64,000 nucleotides of DNA from Isoetes taiwanensis. Its lineage: Eukaryota; Streptophyta; Lycopodiopsida; Isoetales; Isoetaceae. The stretch covers positions 7,724,871 through 7,788,870 of the forward strand of contig JAJEKV010000010.1 in assembly GCA_021234155.1 (NCBI GenBank), in the 5' to 3' direction. Shown here piece by piece: positions 1-10,025 of this stretch (the first letter of the stretch is position 1; each line of letters opens with the position of its first letter). The position numbers and the translations under genes are program-made. The notes below the pieces were generated by a model. That model made no database searches and was not told the origin of the DNA. It saw only the letters and a program-made list of their open reading frames with translations.

Positions 1-462
1 AATAGAGAAACAGTGCTGTATATCTGTACCAAAGGAATTGTGGTTATCAACAAAAATCCGTTTCTCCGTTGGATGTTGTGGACAAAGATCTTAGAGAATC
101 GATGCCATCCCTAGCTCAGCATTGTCATCTCGACCTCTTACGGTAAGCCCAATTGCATATAAAATTGAAGAAATCCAGCAACATATATCACAATTTCCTC
201 CTGAATCTGCAAATATCTTCTGATACTCTTTGCCAGTAAACAGGTGTGAAAGCTTAGAATAGAATAGTAATTTTCACGTCCACAAAAGCTATGAATTTTA
301 AGTGTGAAAGAAAAGGAAGAATCTATGATGTCTTGTCTGCTTTCAAATCACTACGTATGAAAACATAAGAAGATTATGGAATGCAAAGAAAGAAACATGC
401 TTTTTGGTTGACCCAGGTCTAAGGGGTACTTAGAACTTATGCAAAAGAGCCTCCAAAACCTA
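1..462. other. Left flank outside the TIR element, no gene seen
   Basis: This is the host-side flank of the DNA transposon. Only short open stretches are present and none resembles a known family. I see no RNA gene or repeat in it. Confidence 0.5.
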
Positions 463-466
463 TGTA
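463..466. repeat. Target-site duplication TGTA, left copy
   Basis: TGTA stands immediately outside the left 30-bp inverted repeat. The same TGTA stands immediately outside the right one at 16241-16244. The duplication could instead be read as 2-3 bp if the repeat is drawn one base longer, because A466 is not matched by the complement of C16242. Confidence 0.6.
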
Positions 467-496
467 GGGTGTAAATTTGATAGTGGTACCCCAAAA
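467..496 (+). repeat. Left terminal inverted repeat (30 bp)
   Basis: Begins GGGTGTAAATTTGATAGTGG and continues TACCCCAAAA. It is an exact reverse complement of 16211-16240, more than 15.7 kb away. Such a match is far beyond chance and defines the element ends. Confidence 0.9.
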
Positions 497-503
497 TGCT
501 CGA

Positions 504-530
504 AAGCACCAAGCACCTAAAGCACCTAAA
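504..530 (+). repeat. Left subterminal AAGCACC repeats
   Basis: Three tandem units of the form AAGCACC(TAA) start 7 bp inside the left TIR. The same motif family occurs inside the right TIR at 16172-16195 and within a transposase-gene intron at 4282-4313 and 4460-4490. Short subterminal arrays are typical transposase-binding sites, so that role is inferred here. Confidence 0.6.
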
Positions 531-740
531 TTCGAGCAATGAGTTTTTTTTCAGAGGACATCATTTGCCTCGTTTCCCGCGCGCCCTTTCTTTATTCTGC
601 CCCAATTTCGAATCCCCTGTTTCCGAATCCTCTTCCTTGATCACCAATTCCGTCACACAATCCTTTGATCCGTTCAATTTACAATGGCCGGCGGTGACCG
701 AAAGCAAGATTTCATAGACATTCATGGACTTTCTCGGTGA

Positions 741-2280
741 AGGGTTGCGACCGCTTTGAAAGTAAAATGGTTGGAAGAGAATGTAACAGATGCACAATGG
801 GCCTCGGTTTGGCAAGAAGGCCCAAGCAATAAGATGAAAGTTTCCATGATCCAAATTTCGGTTCCGAAAAATTGGACGATTGTTGACAAAATTATATCAA
901 AAGGAAACTATGCCAAACAATGAAGTGAGAAAGTGGTGGCTTATGCTTTTGCATGGGAAAATTGTGATAATCGCCATTTCAAACCCTGCAAAGCACAAGA
1001 TCAATTGGGCCTCTTTTTTGGGCTCAAGTTATGAAGTATAGAAATTGCAGGTCTAGTAGAGGAAAGGATGTCCAAGTTGCCACTTCTAGCAAAGTTACTT
1101 GCTTAGAAAGTTCAAAATTAGACCACTCTGCTTTAAAAGAGAACTTTGAATTGATTAAGGAAGTCAGAAATAAGCTTGAGAATGAAAGGGCAAGCATGTT
1201 AGAAGAGGTGCATGAAATTGAGGTTAGTTTAGTCTACAGAGGCTAAGTCTAATGAAAAATTCATTGTGGAACTTGAAGAGAGCATGAAGAAAGTTGAGGA
1301 TTTGAAGACCACAATATCTCGAAAGCTTGGGAGGATTCCGATCCGAGGAAGGAATTGGAGATGACACTACAAATGGAGACATATTACTGTAACCAAGTTA
1401 AAAACCTTTTCAAGTCTCCAGATACAGAAGGGAGCAGCTCGAGGAAGAATACCTTGGAAGTGGAGATCAAGGAGAAAGAGGCCAGAATTTCAGAACTCAG
1501 AGCTAATCTTTCTAATCTTACAGAATTGAAGAATATAAGTTTTAATCCATTCTGCATCAACACTATCAGCAGAAGACTACCAGGAATCTGCAACTTTGGT
1601 GCTTGCTGTGCTTGTGGCCTACTTTTTCATGATAGGTACAAATTGTCTTTGATTTTAAGTTGTGATCATGAGTACCATGTGGCTTGTGCAGCCTTGTTGA
1701 AGGAAGGTAAATGCAAGGTATGTGGGGGTGTAATTCATCCAGATTTATTTCTTGAGCTTGGCATGCATGTGACAGCAGCAGAAGTAAATAAAATAGTTGA
1801 TATGCCTACAGTAGATATACCTACAAATCAACTTGATTCAATTGGTAGGTCCTCTTCTGCTACTGAAGACTATGTGCCACCTTCTGGAATTGAAAAAGTG
1901 CTGAAAGATGCATTGTGTAGTCCTAAAAAGCAGTTAAGGCAAAGGGCTAGAAAAGCATCCATCAAGGATATGCAAGTGAGCGGGGATGAAACCTGTTGTT
2001 GAACAGGATGGTGCAGGATGTAGTAAGGATGTACAAATTACCCCTTCGAGAGAGAAGAAAGCAGCCAACAAAAGGAAAAGGAAAGATGGAGAGGTTGCAA
2101 CAAAGAAGGGAAAAAACATTAAAAAGGCAAAGAACACAGGTCAAGAAGGCAGGAAGTACAATTTTAGAAGGAGGGCATTGGCAAATGAGCTGGAATCTGT
2201 AAAAGAAGTTGAGGTTGAAACAATTACAGAAAATGAAGAACTAGAAAAGGCGTAAACGTAAAAAGGAAGGGAAGGGCCAG
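741..2280 (+). pseudogene. Coiled-coil / RING-H2 / basic-region protein, decayed, inside the TIR element
   Basis: Coding-like segments run on the plus strand in shifting frames: 741-923, 924-1034, 1031-1246, 1355-2002 and 1986-2255. The first two are one frame broken by TGA. Residues from 1031 onward are rich in charged heptad-like sequence (ENFELIKEVRNKLENERASM), suggesting a coiled coil. Within 1355-2002 a RING-H2 finger is readable as C-x2-C-x15-C-x-H-x2-H-x2-C-x8-C-x2-C, around CDHEYHVAC and CKVC, the usual ligand order of E3 ubiquitin ligases. The segment at 1986-2255 is very lysine and arginine rich (ANKRKRKDGEVATKKGKN), a probable nuclear localisation region. The FCP1-like block follows after two plausible introns, so this may be one gene. 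Whether it is captured host sequence or a resident accessory gene is unknown. Confidence 0.6.
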
Positions 2281-2336
2281 AAAAGAAAGTACTAGAAAAG
2301 GAAGACACAGGTACCAAAATGAATGCAATTATGGAG

Positions 2337-2542
2337 GTTTTAAGAGGCAATTCAAATTTGTCTATAAAATCTTTGATTTAACTATAGATGTTTGAATGTT
2401 CAGGTACAATTGTATTTCAAGACCAAAATGTTGAACAAATGGTTGAACAAAATGTTGACAGGTTATTATTAATTTAGTATTTTAAATTTCTGTTTGTGTT
2501 TGTGTTTGAGTTGGTGTTTACTTTATATTTTTTGAATGATAG
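2337..2542 (+). other. Two candidate introns joining the RING and FCP1 parts
   Basis: A candidate intron runs from GGAG|GTTTTAAG near 2337 to TTCAG near 2415. A second runs from GACAG|GTTATT at about 2462 to GATAG at 2541-2542. Removing the second joins a short Gln/Val/Glu-rich exon in frame to the FCP1-like block (reading QNVDRCTAKSSLKRKLLILD). The first is less certain. Confidence 0.4.
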
Positions 2543-3199
2543 GTGTACAGCAAAGTCCTCTTTGAAGAGAAAACTTCTTATTTTAGATGTGAATGGTGTT
2601 CTAGTGAGGACATACAGTAGGAACAATCCTGTACGTGTGGACAACAGATTGTGGATTACAAAAACAAGCAAGAAATTGGTTGTTTTAAGGCCTCATGCAC
2701 GGGAATTTCTGCAGGCAGCAATGGCACACTTTGACATAGCAATTTGGTCATCCATGAACAAGGTTAATGTAAATGAAGTTGTGGATGTCATAGCACCAGT
2801 TATTAGGCATGACTTTGTATTTATTTGGGATCAGACCCATTGCTTAGAGATGCCTTTCAAGTGGCCCATCCGATCTGAAAATGTACTTAAAACCTTTATC
2901 TGCAGTTTTTAGTGAATACCCACAATATGAGGGCAATTGCATATTGTTGGATGATAGCATTCATAAAACATTTGCCTCTCCAACTTTCACATCTCTTTTG
3001 ATTCCAGGCTTTAATTTGGATGCAGATGATTATGTATTGGACCAATTCCCCCCCAAGACTTAAGGATGTGGCAATGGTTGATGATTTCTCTAACATTCTA
3101 AAGGAGCATTGTAGGCGGATCGATTACCACGAGGGATGCTCTCGAATTCTAGAAATAATGTCGAGTTTGAATTGGGAAAGGAAACCACTGAAATGGTAA
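2543..3199 (+). pseudogene. FCP1/NIF-like HAD phosphatase domain, two frameshifts
   Basis: The FCP1-homology block of HAD-superfamily phosphatases is recognisable. Motif I reads LLILDVNGVLVRTYS, followed by LRPHAREFLQAAMAHFDIAI, WSSMNKVNV and, in another frame, YEGNCILLDDSIHKTF with the family's DDS motif. Classical FCP1 enzymes dephosphorylate the RNA polymerase II CTD through a DxDxT motif. Here motif I is DVN, with Asn in the second Asp position, as also seen in plant FCP1-like proteins, so catalysis is doubtful. The frame shifts once near 2876-2885 and again at the C7 run around 3050-3056. After that it stays open to TAA at 3197-3199 (LKDVAMVDDFSNILKEHC). It sits tail to tail with the transposase-like gene. 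Domain identity is fairly sure, function is not. Confidence 0.7.
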
Positions 3200-4275
3200 A
3201 ACAATATTGCAAAGGTCAGCTACAATGGTTAAGGGAGACCTTTCATACTTGAGACACGAGATAGAATCACGAGAAGTTGATTCGAAATTCAGGTTAAGAT
3301 GAGACCAGATTCATGCGGAAGTTCTGGGTTGTATATTGAAATAGTGAAGACTTATATATAACTTTCGAGGCGGACATGCCACAATTTTGTACATGTTATA
3401 CAGCAGGATATGCCACAATTTTGATGTAATCTGAAACATAAATACATGACTTTCAGGTTACAATTGCATTGATGTTTTTGTGTGAGTGCTTTTGCTTTAA
3501 TAGTCAAACTATGAATAGTAATTGAGTCAATACCATATGAACAATATTTAAGCCGAGTTTGACCATAGAATTTAAAATTTGAGTTTGGGAGGCTACATAT
3601 AATCTGTTGGCAAGTGTCTTCAGCCATAGTATACAACATACCATCCTCTTCATCTGCAATCATTTCAAAGTTAGCTAATCTTACAAGGTGGCTATACACA
3701 CTAGCCACAGTGGTCATCCAAGAGTAGCTCAAATTTGAGACCACCCACCTGTTTATAGTAATATCCTCGAGACAATAACATTCAACTCCAAATACATTTC
3801 CCCATCCATCCACATAATCCTCAAGCAAAGTGTTCTTTTGCTTCATGCACTTCAATACATAAAAATCAACCCCTCTTCATTACCTTCCTCTGCATTGACA
3901 AAAAATTATCTCCAACCTCTACCATAGAACTAGCTATGTCATAGTCTTCCTCATCTTCCTCTTCTTCATGTTCATCTTCTACTTCTATCTCTGTCTTCTT
4001 CATCCGATGCTTTATTAGCATCATTAGTTGCTTTAATCTCCTTCAGTTTTAGTTCAGTAGTTTCCCAACCACCAATGCGTGACTTCGTGGTTCAGGAGTC
4101 CCATTGGAATTCAACACAATTCTCACAGAAGCATGAGAGAGGTCTATAAGCTACCTTTAGAGTGTTGTCCTTGTCACATGGTCTTATGCAATGGAGTTGT
4201 GTAGTTCCTTTCAAAGTGTGACAGTCAAATCTCTCAGATCTATCTATTTTTGAGGGATCAATTTCCCAGAAGTAC

Positions 4276-4516
4276 CTGCACAAGTGCTTAGTGCTGTAAG
4301 TGCTTTCAGTGCTGAAACAGTTGAAGAATATCCATATCAAAAAATAAAAAAAGAAGACAATCTTGATTTAGGGCTGGGAAATATCATGTTTTACATAATA
4401 GAGTAGCCCATTAACAACCACAAACACAAACAATTTATATATTCATGCCCTTAATTTCTAAGTGCTTTAAGTGCTTAAGTGCTTTAAGTATGCAGAGGAA
4501 AACCAGTAAAGTATAC
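4276..4516 (-). other. Intron of the transposase-like gene with AAGTGCTT arrays
   Basis: Donor AAG|GTATAC (exon ends at 4517) and acceptor GTGCAG|GTACTT (exon resumes at 4275) join GATAATGACATAACAAG to GTACTTCTGG in frame, giving NDITRYFWEID. Arrays of the TIR-subterminal motif lie near both ends of this intron at 4460-4490 and 4282-4313. Confidence 0.75.
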
Positions 4517-5933
4517 CTTGTTATGTCATTATCAGTGGGATTGTTGTTGAAGTACCACCTAAGAAATGCAACCACCTCCTTTGCACACTGCAATTTCTTT
4601 CCATCATATTTCATCTGTTCCTTTGTTAGAATCCTCTTGATGACAGCTCCAGCACCATCATGCTCACCTTTTCCATGTGAGCTAGCAAAAAAATTCCAGA
4701 GAATATCCTTTTGAAGATGTTTGTGAAACCTACCAAGGAAGTAAAATGGTCTTGCGGACTTAAACCGTGAAGAACGACCATCACTCCGAAAAACATGTTT
4801 GTTATAGTTAATTCCCATAGATTTTAGCCAATCTGCATGATTTTGGAGACAATCTTTGGACAAACTTCAAGTATCATGAGTTTTGTCATCAGCGATATAT
4901 AGAAGTGAGTCTCCTTCACAATTCCTTTCAATGAGTTTTTCTTTTCTCTTTTTGCGGCATTTTTCTTTTTAATCTCTTTCTCATCTTCTTCCTTCTTACG
5001 TCTTTGCTTCGCCTCTGATTTTCTCATTCTTCTATAAGTGATGTGTACAAGAATGGAGACCTGATCAGTATGCCAATGGCAGGATTGAGCTTCTTGTTGA
5101 ATTTTAAATCCATAATTCTCTGCAAAATCTATCACAGAGACAATAGTATCATCTGCAAATGCTGTCAAACATTGCCTGAATTGTTTTGCTTGCCAATGAG
5201 CTCTGTAATTATGTGGAACAAATGTCTTCAGAGTTTTAGTTGCATGCTGATGGAATTCAAAAGGAGAACCTGATTTGTATGCCAATCTTGTAACCTTTGA
5301 AGGTTTCTTGCCAGACCCTAGTTTTTCTTGTTCTGTACTTCTTCTGCTTGAAGAGGATAAAGCTTTAATTTACCTCTACACTAACACACACCCAACTCAG
5401 TAAAATCTAAACTACTTTTACCTGTTCAAACACTTTCCAATTAACATCCTGCTTATTATTCTTAACCTTCTCTCTGGGGCATGTTGGCAGCCTACATAAA
5501 GCAATCAAATATGTTAAAATCAAGGCAATCAAAACTGGAAATTGCAAGGAAACCACACTTGCCTCTTCAAACCACACTTTGTACATGTCTGCATTAGACA
5601 TGCATGCTTGTGCCATTCATCATTCTCATCCTTAGCGCACACAATTTGTCTCCAATAATCACTAGTTGATTTGATTGTGTTTTCTTTAGCAATACATGTT
5701 GGACCCGAACCACAAATTCTGCACTTACACTTGCAATCTTTGTGTACACCATAAGGATCAGTCCTCATGTTATTTATTGCTTGCATGGCAAACTCAAGAT
5801 GTAGATGGTATTGGCAACAACATGTTTCTCTTTCTTGAAGCCTCCTAATATAGCTTGGTTTCAATCTTTCAAAAGTCTGCTGGGATATCTTCATATCAGG
5901 ATGTTCCTTTTCAAAAGCAAGGTATAGTTGCAA

Positions 5934-6033
5934 CTGAACAAAAAAAGAAAAAAAAAAATAGATTTCAGAACCATGTAAGAAATATAGAAACTAAAAAAGC
6001 ATGAGAATAACAAATAAATGGTTCAAGGAATAC
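5934..6033 (-). other. GT-AG intron next to the LINE insertion site
   Basis: Donor CACAG|GTATTCC and acceptor TTGTTCAG|TTGCAAC flank a 100-bp intron with a pyrimidine-rich 3' end. The splice joins EVTQ to LQLYLAF at a codon boundary. This supports an ancestral spliced gene rather than a chance reading frame. Confidence 0.75.
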
Positions 6034-6063
6034 CTGTGTCACTTCTAGCAAATGTATTGGATG

Positions 6064-6073
6064 ATCAATTTTC

Positions 6074-6074
<1 letters not shown>
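6064..6074. repeat. LINE-A target-site duplication, left copy
   Basis: ATCAATTTTCT lies directly before the LINE's poly(T), which is the poly(A) tail on the minus strand. The identical 11-mer is at 15218-15228, directly after the LINE 5' end. Two more bases match with one mismatch. Confidence 0.85.

Positions 6075-6099
<25 letters not shown>
6074..6099 (-). repeat. Poly(A) tail of LINE-A (poly(T) on plus strand)
   Basis: An uninterrupted run of 26 T on the plus strand ends the element, as expected for target-primed reverse transcription. Confidence 0.9.
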
Positions 6100-6104
<5 letters not shown>

Positions 6105-6301
6105 TAAGAATATGGTATATTATATTAAATGAAAAGAAAACTGTAGTACATAATTCCTATTTAAAGGAATAGATCACAATAGCCAAGTTATACAAGGGCC
6201 AGCCTTTGCAAGCTGGAGCTCGAATCATCCCCCGTATCATCCCCAGACGCCCAGTGACACTTAAAGAACAGATAGAAGCCTTGGATCCTGCCTTAATCTG
6301 T
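6100..6301 (-). other. LINE-A 3' untranslated region
   Basis: About 200 bp lie between the ORF2 stop region and the poly(A) tail. No reading frame is supported here. Confidence 0.6.
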
Positions 6302-7186
6302 CTAAAAAGCTTTGTTGTAGAAACGACCAAACTTTCTATGATGGCTTAAAGCCATAAGTGCCACCTCCATATTAAAGATATTCTTTAGTTTGTCTAACGA
6401 AAAGTGCTGTCCTCCAAGAGCAATTCCACATCTATGCTTCCAGATAGCCCACAACACTATGTTAACCAATGATGCTGATACTTTGTCCCCATCAGTTACT
6501 ACCAAGATTTCAGGCCATAGACATTGATCAGTTCTAACACCAATAAGAGGACTTACCCATTTCCAAAAGTCCACAACTTTGGGGCAAAAGAACAAATGTG
6601 AGAGTGTTTCCGTATTATTGCATCCAAGTGGACAACGGTCCATTGCAAGCATTCCCCTTTGATGGAGTACCTCCATAGTACTGATTCCACCCTGCAAGGC
6701 TAACCATCTAAAGAACTGTAGCCTTCTTGAACATAGGGTTGACCATGAAGTTAGAAGTAGTTGTGACGCCATCAGGACATCCACACCTAATCTACCAGCT
6801 GCTTTTAGGGGGGAGCCTGGGCGAAGGAGGCGGTAGATAGTGCTGACAACATATTTCTCTTCCCCATTGCAAGACCATCTGTCACCTGGACCATCCTGTC
6901 CTGAGAGAGTATTCAAAGTCCTGCGTATTTCCCCAAAGATCTTCTTGTCTCCTTCCCCTGCTCCTTGTATCAATCCTTTAAAGCGGGACCAGGAGAGCCA
7001 TCGCACACCATCCCAAAGATGGCCTACTAAAATGAACCCTGCTTGTCTCCATTTCGTGAAGATACGTGGATGTGTGAGGGCAAGAGGGAGGTTATTGCGC
7101 ATCCATATCCGTGTATTCCAGAAGATGCTTAGCTTTCCAGCCTCCCGAGGTACATCCTTTGGATGAAAGAGACTTTGAACTTCCAA
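6302..7186 (-). CDS. LINE-A ORF2 C-terminal part with zf-RVT domain
   Basis: This 294-residue open frame carries the plant LINE C-terminal signature. It contains WSCNGEEKYVVSTIYRLL, then FRWLALQGGISTMEVLHQRG and a Cys/His cluster CPLGCNNTETLSHLFFCPK typical of the reverse-transcriptase zinc-binding (zf-RVT) domain. It ends with VLWAIWKHRCGIA and MEVALMALSHHRKFG. It overlaps the upstream reverse-transcriptase frame by about 58 bp in another frame, so one small indel near 7150 separates what should be a single ORF2. The same C-terminal block recurs in LINE-B at 22744-23193, so the two are one subfamily. Confidence 0.85.
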   Translation of the reverse strand: MEVQSLFHPKDVPREAGKLSIFWNTRIWMRNNLPLALTHPRIFTKWRQAGFILVGHLWDGVRWLSWSRFKGLIQGAGEGDKKIFGEIRRTLNTLSGQDGPGDRWSCNGEEKYVVSTIYRLLRPGSPLKAAGRLGVDVLMASQLLLTSWSTLCSRRLQFFRWLALQGGISTMEVLHQRGMLAMDRCPLGCNNTETLSHLFFCPKVVDFWKWVSPLIGVRTDQCLWPEILVVTDGDKVSASLVNIVLWAIWKHRCGIALGGQHFSLDKLKNIFNMEVALMALSHHRKFGRFYNKAF

Positions 7187-8232
7187 CCGGGCCTCCGCCA
7201 GGTTTTCTCATAATAGGAGATGTGCGGGGGGGCAATTTTGTAGCTATAGAAGAAGGAACCAATTTCCTCACGAGGTAGGGATGGCTTACCTTTTAGTGTA
7301 CATTGCTGAAGCCAGTATCTGACAAAGTGTAGTGCAGGGGAGGTAATGCCATGTAATGCTCTCCATACGTATTTTCCAGCTAGTGCTTGAGCTTGAGTTT
7401 GCAGGTCCTTACACCCCAGACCTCCATCCTTCTTATCCCTGCACATTTCAGACCAAGCCACCTTGTGCCTACCTTCTCCCCATATGAATTTTCGCATAAT
7501 GGTTTGAATTTGGCTATAGACACCCTTTTGAGCCACAATAGCCGAGGAGTAATACACATGGGATGCTGCCAAAACTGCATTAGCGACTGTAATTTTGCCA
7601 ATAGTAGAGAGACCTTTGGCTGACCACAAGTTAACCTTTTTTCTCAGGTTATCTAGAATAGGAGTCCATTTCCCTTTCAAGTTATCAGAGAGACCTAATG
7701 GTAGGCCAAGCAACCTGGTAGCCTCACTTTTAAGGATTCGAAAACCAAAGGCAGTAACTCTTGGGTCGATATCCTCGTCGAACGGCCATAGAACAACACA
7801 TTTTGCCAAATTGAGTTGTATCCCTGACATTACCCCAAATGCATCTATAGCTTGACGAAAAGATAGAAAACTGGAATCATCAAACCTGAGAAAGAGGAAG
7901 GTATCATCTGCATACTGCATTATTGTAAGCCTATCTTGCGAGTTTGGTAACTGTAAACCAGAGATATTACCCTCAGACACTTCATATTCCACCATCTTAG
8001 TAAGTAAGTTTGCTATGATTAGAAACAGATATGGTGCCAGAGGGCATCCCTGCCTAATTCCCTTCCGAAGTTCAAAGAGTCCTGAAGGCTGCCCATTGAT
8101 AAGGACTGATGCAGATGCAAGCTTATTCAAGCCTAGAGATAGCTCAACAAAGCCGGGGTCAAATCCCATATGCAACATAATGTCTTGCAAGCCTTTCCAG
8201 CGGAGGGAATCATAAGCTTTGCGAAAATCCAA
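7129..8232 (-). CDS. LINE-A ORF2 reverse transcriptase core
   Basis: The 367-residue frame encodes the palm of an L1-type reverse transcriptase. It starts at MDFRKAYDSLRW (motif A with catalytic Asp), then GIRQGCPLAPYLF (motif B, residues about 58-70) and MQYADDTFLFLRF (motif C, YADD at 107-110). Next come LLGLPLGLSDNLKGKW and the thumb-like segment FIWGEGRHKVAW. All visible catalytic Asp residues are intact. The first Met is only where the frame happens to open; coding similarity continues upstream in other frames to 8932. It would copy LINE RNA at a nicked chromosomal site. Confidence 0.88.
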   Translation of the reverse strand: MDFRKAYDSLRWKGLQDIMLHMGFDPGFVELSLGLNKLASASVLINGQPSGLFELRKGIRQGCPLAPYLFLIIANLLTKMVEYEVSEGNISGLQLPNSQDRLTIMQYADDTFLFLRFDDSSFLSFRQAIDAFGVMSGIQLNLAKCVVLWPFDEDIDPRVTAFGFRILKSEATRLLGLPLGLSDNLKGKWTPILDNLRKKVNLWSAKGLSTIGKITVANAVLAASHVYYSSAIVAQKGVYSQIQTIMRKFIWGEGRHKVAWSEMCRDKKDGGLGCKDLQTQAQALAGKYVWRALHGITSPALHFVRYWLQQCTLKGKPSLPREEIGSFFYSYKIAPPHISYYEKTWRRPGWKFKVSFIQRMYLGRLES

Positions 8233-8477
8233 CTTGAGAAAGACACAATTTTGCTTGGGCGTTTACACCGATTGCAACCCTTCCGTAATGGCGCAACAAA
8301 ATTATCTAAGATGTACCTGCGTTAGGTAAGAAAGGCAAAGTCTTCACCACCAATAATTTTGTTGAGTATAGGCTTGAGCCGATTGGCGATTATCTTCATA
8401 ATAACCTTGTAGAGCACATTAGTCGATTGCTATAGGCCTCCACTCGCATAACTTTTGAGGCCCGGCTATTTTGGGGA

Positions 8478-8932
8478 TCAATGATATGAAACACGTGGAT
8501 AGAGCGGGATGAAGGTATCGGGCTTCCCAAGCCCCTTTATCGTCTTAATAAAAGCGGGACCAAGGAGGTCCCAAAATTCCACAAAAACTACGGGGGGAAA
8601 GCCATCGGGCACGAGGGATTTACCTCTTTGCAAGAGAAGAGAGGGTAGAAAAGATCTCACCATCCTCCGGTGCCGTAATAAAATCAGATTGTCGAAACTT
8701 AGATTTTAGTCCCCCATTGTATCCTTGATAGCCAAGCTTGAGTTGTGGTATCATAAGTAATAGGGAGAGTGTCCTCTTTGAACATATTCTTAAAACTGTC
8801 TTTCACATATGTGGCAATCCCATTAGGTGTGTCGATCTGTCTCTGCTTCTCATCAATGATGGATGTGATACTATTCTCGGCTAGACGAGCCCCTGCTAGT
8901 CTGAAGAAGTGTTTGGAGTTCTCATGATCCAC
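8478..8932 (-). pseudogene. LINE-A ORF2 linker and RT N-terminal region, frameshifted
   Basis: Two short frames bridge the endonuclease and the reverse-transcriptase palm. Frame 8932-8699 has DHENSKHFFRLAGARLAENS and frame 8663-8478 has LVPDGFPPVVFVEFWDLLGP, the usual K-SPGPDGF-FY-FW motif region. Between 8232 and 8478 similarity continues in mixed frames. At least three indels are needed to bring ORF2 into one frame, so the protein is not made whole. Confidence 0.75.
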
Positions 8933-9014
8933 TTCAGTGTACCACTTTGTTTTGGATCTAACTGCAGCTCCCCTGGCCTCCTCCTCCTCAATAGCCTTTG
9001 CCCGACCCTCAAGG

Positions 9015-10025
9015 TCACTTCCCCGAATGGAGAGTAGAATTGTATGGATCCAATAAGAGGTCCTGCTTGGTGATTCTCAATTGGTCATATATTGCATTTT
9101 TCGACCTTTTGAATTCTGCAGCTCTTTCACGCCCCCACTTTTTGATCCACTCCTTTATCTCCGAGATGGTTTGGATCCAGGCCTTCATACTTGGCCCTTC
9201 CACTTGATGACGAGATGCCAGAAAAACACGAAAAGGTTCGCAGAAACCAGATTTACCAATTAGAGAAGTATTAAACTTGAAGGGAACATTACCCGATCTT
9301 CGGGCAGAAGGAGCATCTTCAAAGCTAAGTATTTGAGGAACGTGGTCGGATTGGGTAAAGGCCAAATCTCCTTCCACAAAGTATTTGTCAAAGAAGCCTG
9401 CCGACCTGTTGGCAAGATAGAATCTGTCTAGCAGACAGTATACTCGGTCATGCCCTTTTTGCTTGTTGGACCACGAAAAAGAAGTATTCGAAGGTGGGAT
9501 TAAAGAGAATCCCACATTATCAAGTAAGGAGTTCCATGAAGCATTCTCCTCAGTTGATAGATTCCTATGGAGGCCAATTTTCTGGTCCCAGATATCTGTC
9601 ATATTCAAGTCACCACCAAGAAGCCAATTCTCGACTTCCTGTTTGGTAATCCAAATCTCAATCTCCTTCCACATGATGGCCCTTTCAGCTGGTTTATTGG
9701 ATGCATAAACATTTAGGAGGCCCCATTTACAGCCAAGTGTCTCAAAGATAACTGCCTGCCATCTGCCATTTGTACCCTTAAACTGAAGTAGCGCCTTTTG
9801 CCCTTTCCAGAGTATAGCCGTACCACCCTTTGTACCTAGGGCCGGGCAAGTGAAAGAACCATACTGTCCCCCCACCCAAGTACCCAGTGATCTAGCCTCA
9901 AAGTCAGGGAGTCTATGTTCTTGTATGAGTATGATGTCTGCTGCCATTGACCTTATGGCCGCAAGCACTCTGGTACGTTTTAACGCCCCCTTGATGCCCC
10001 TCAAGTTCCATGATATGACCTTCAT
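9015..10025 (-). CDS. LINE-A ORF2 apurinic-like endonuclease domain
   Basis: The 336-residue frame starts at a good Met, giving MKVISWNLRGIKG, the standard start of plant L1 ORF2. Endonuclease motifs are all visible: Asn in SWNLRG, QEHR at about 35-38, GGDLN at 137-141 and SDH at 226-228. A basic helical linker follows (IKEWIKKWGRERAAEFKRSK). This domain nicks target DNA to prime reverse transcription. It ends at a stop near 9015, short of the reverse transcriptase, because of frame decay. Confidence 0.9.
   Translation of the reverse strand: MKVISWNLRGIKGALKRTRVLAAIRSMAADIILIQEHRLPDFEARSLGTWVGGQYGSFTCPALGTKGGTAILWKGQKALLQFKGTNGRWQAVIFETLGCKWGLLNVYASNKPAERAIMWKEIEIWITKQEVENWLLGGDLNMTDIWDQKIGLHRNLSTEENASWNSLLDNVGFSLIPPSNTSFSWSNKQKGHDRVYCLLDRFYLANRSAGFFDKYFVEGDLAFTQSDHVPQILSFEDAPSARRSGNVPFKFNTSLIGKSGFCEPFRVFLASRHQVEGPSMKAWIQTISEIKEWIKKWGRERAAEFKRSKNAIYDQLRITKQDLLLDPYNSTLHSGK

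Larger units (their letters stand above)
3352..6074 (-). pseudogene. DDE transposase-like gene, 3' part (below the LINE insertion)
   Basis: Read on the minus strand from 6063, an exon tail ends at 6034 and a GT-AG intron (6033-5934) follows. The exon at 5933 continues LQLYLAFEKEHPDMKISQQT and ERETCCCQYH, then a Cys-rich knuckle around CKCKCRICGSG. Later exons give LPTCPREK (5494-5424), DFAENYGFKIQQEAQSCHW (within 5285-4824), FRSDGRSSRFKSARPF and ASSHGKGEHDGAGAVIKR (4863-4517). An intron at 4516-4276 joins NDIT to RYFWEID, and the CFCENCVEF block follows by 4092. The segment 3855-3352 gives the C-terminal YTMAEDT stretch. I recall these blocks from a family scattered in plants and animals with an RNase H-like layout. 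The DDE assignment is inference from the conserved D, D and D/E positions. A frameshift and TGA near 4870-4900 and further shifts near 3860 inactivate it. Confidence 0.65.

Noticed and set aside
7387-7855. Plus-strand frames opposite the LINE-A polymerase
   Set aside because: They are antisense shadows of the reverse-transcriptase frame.
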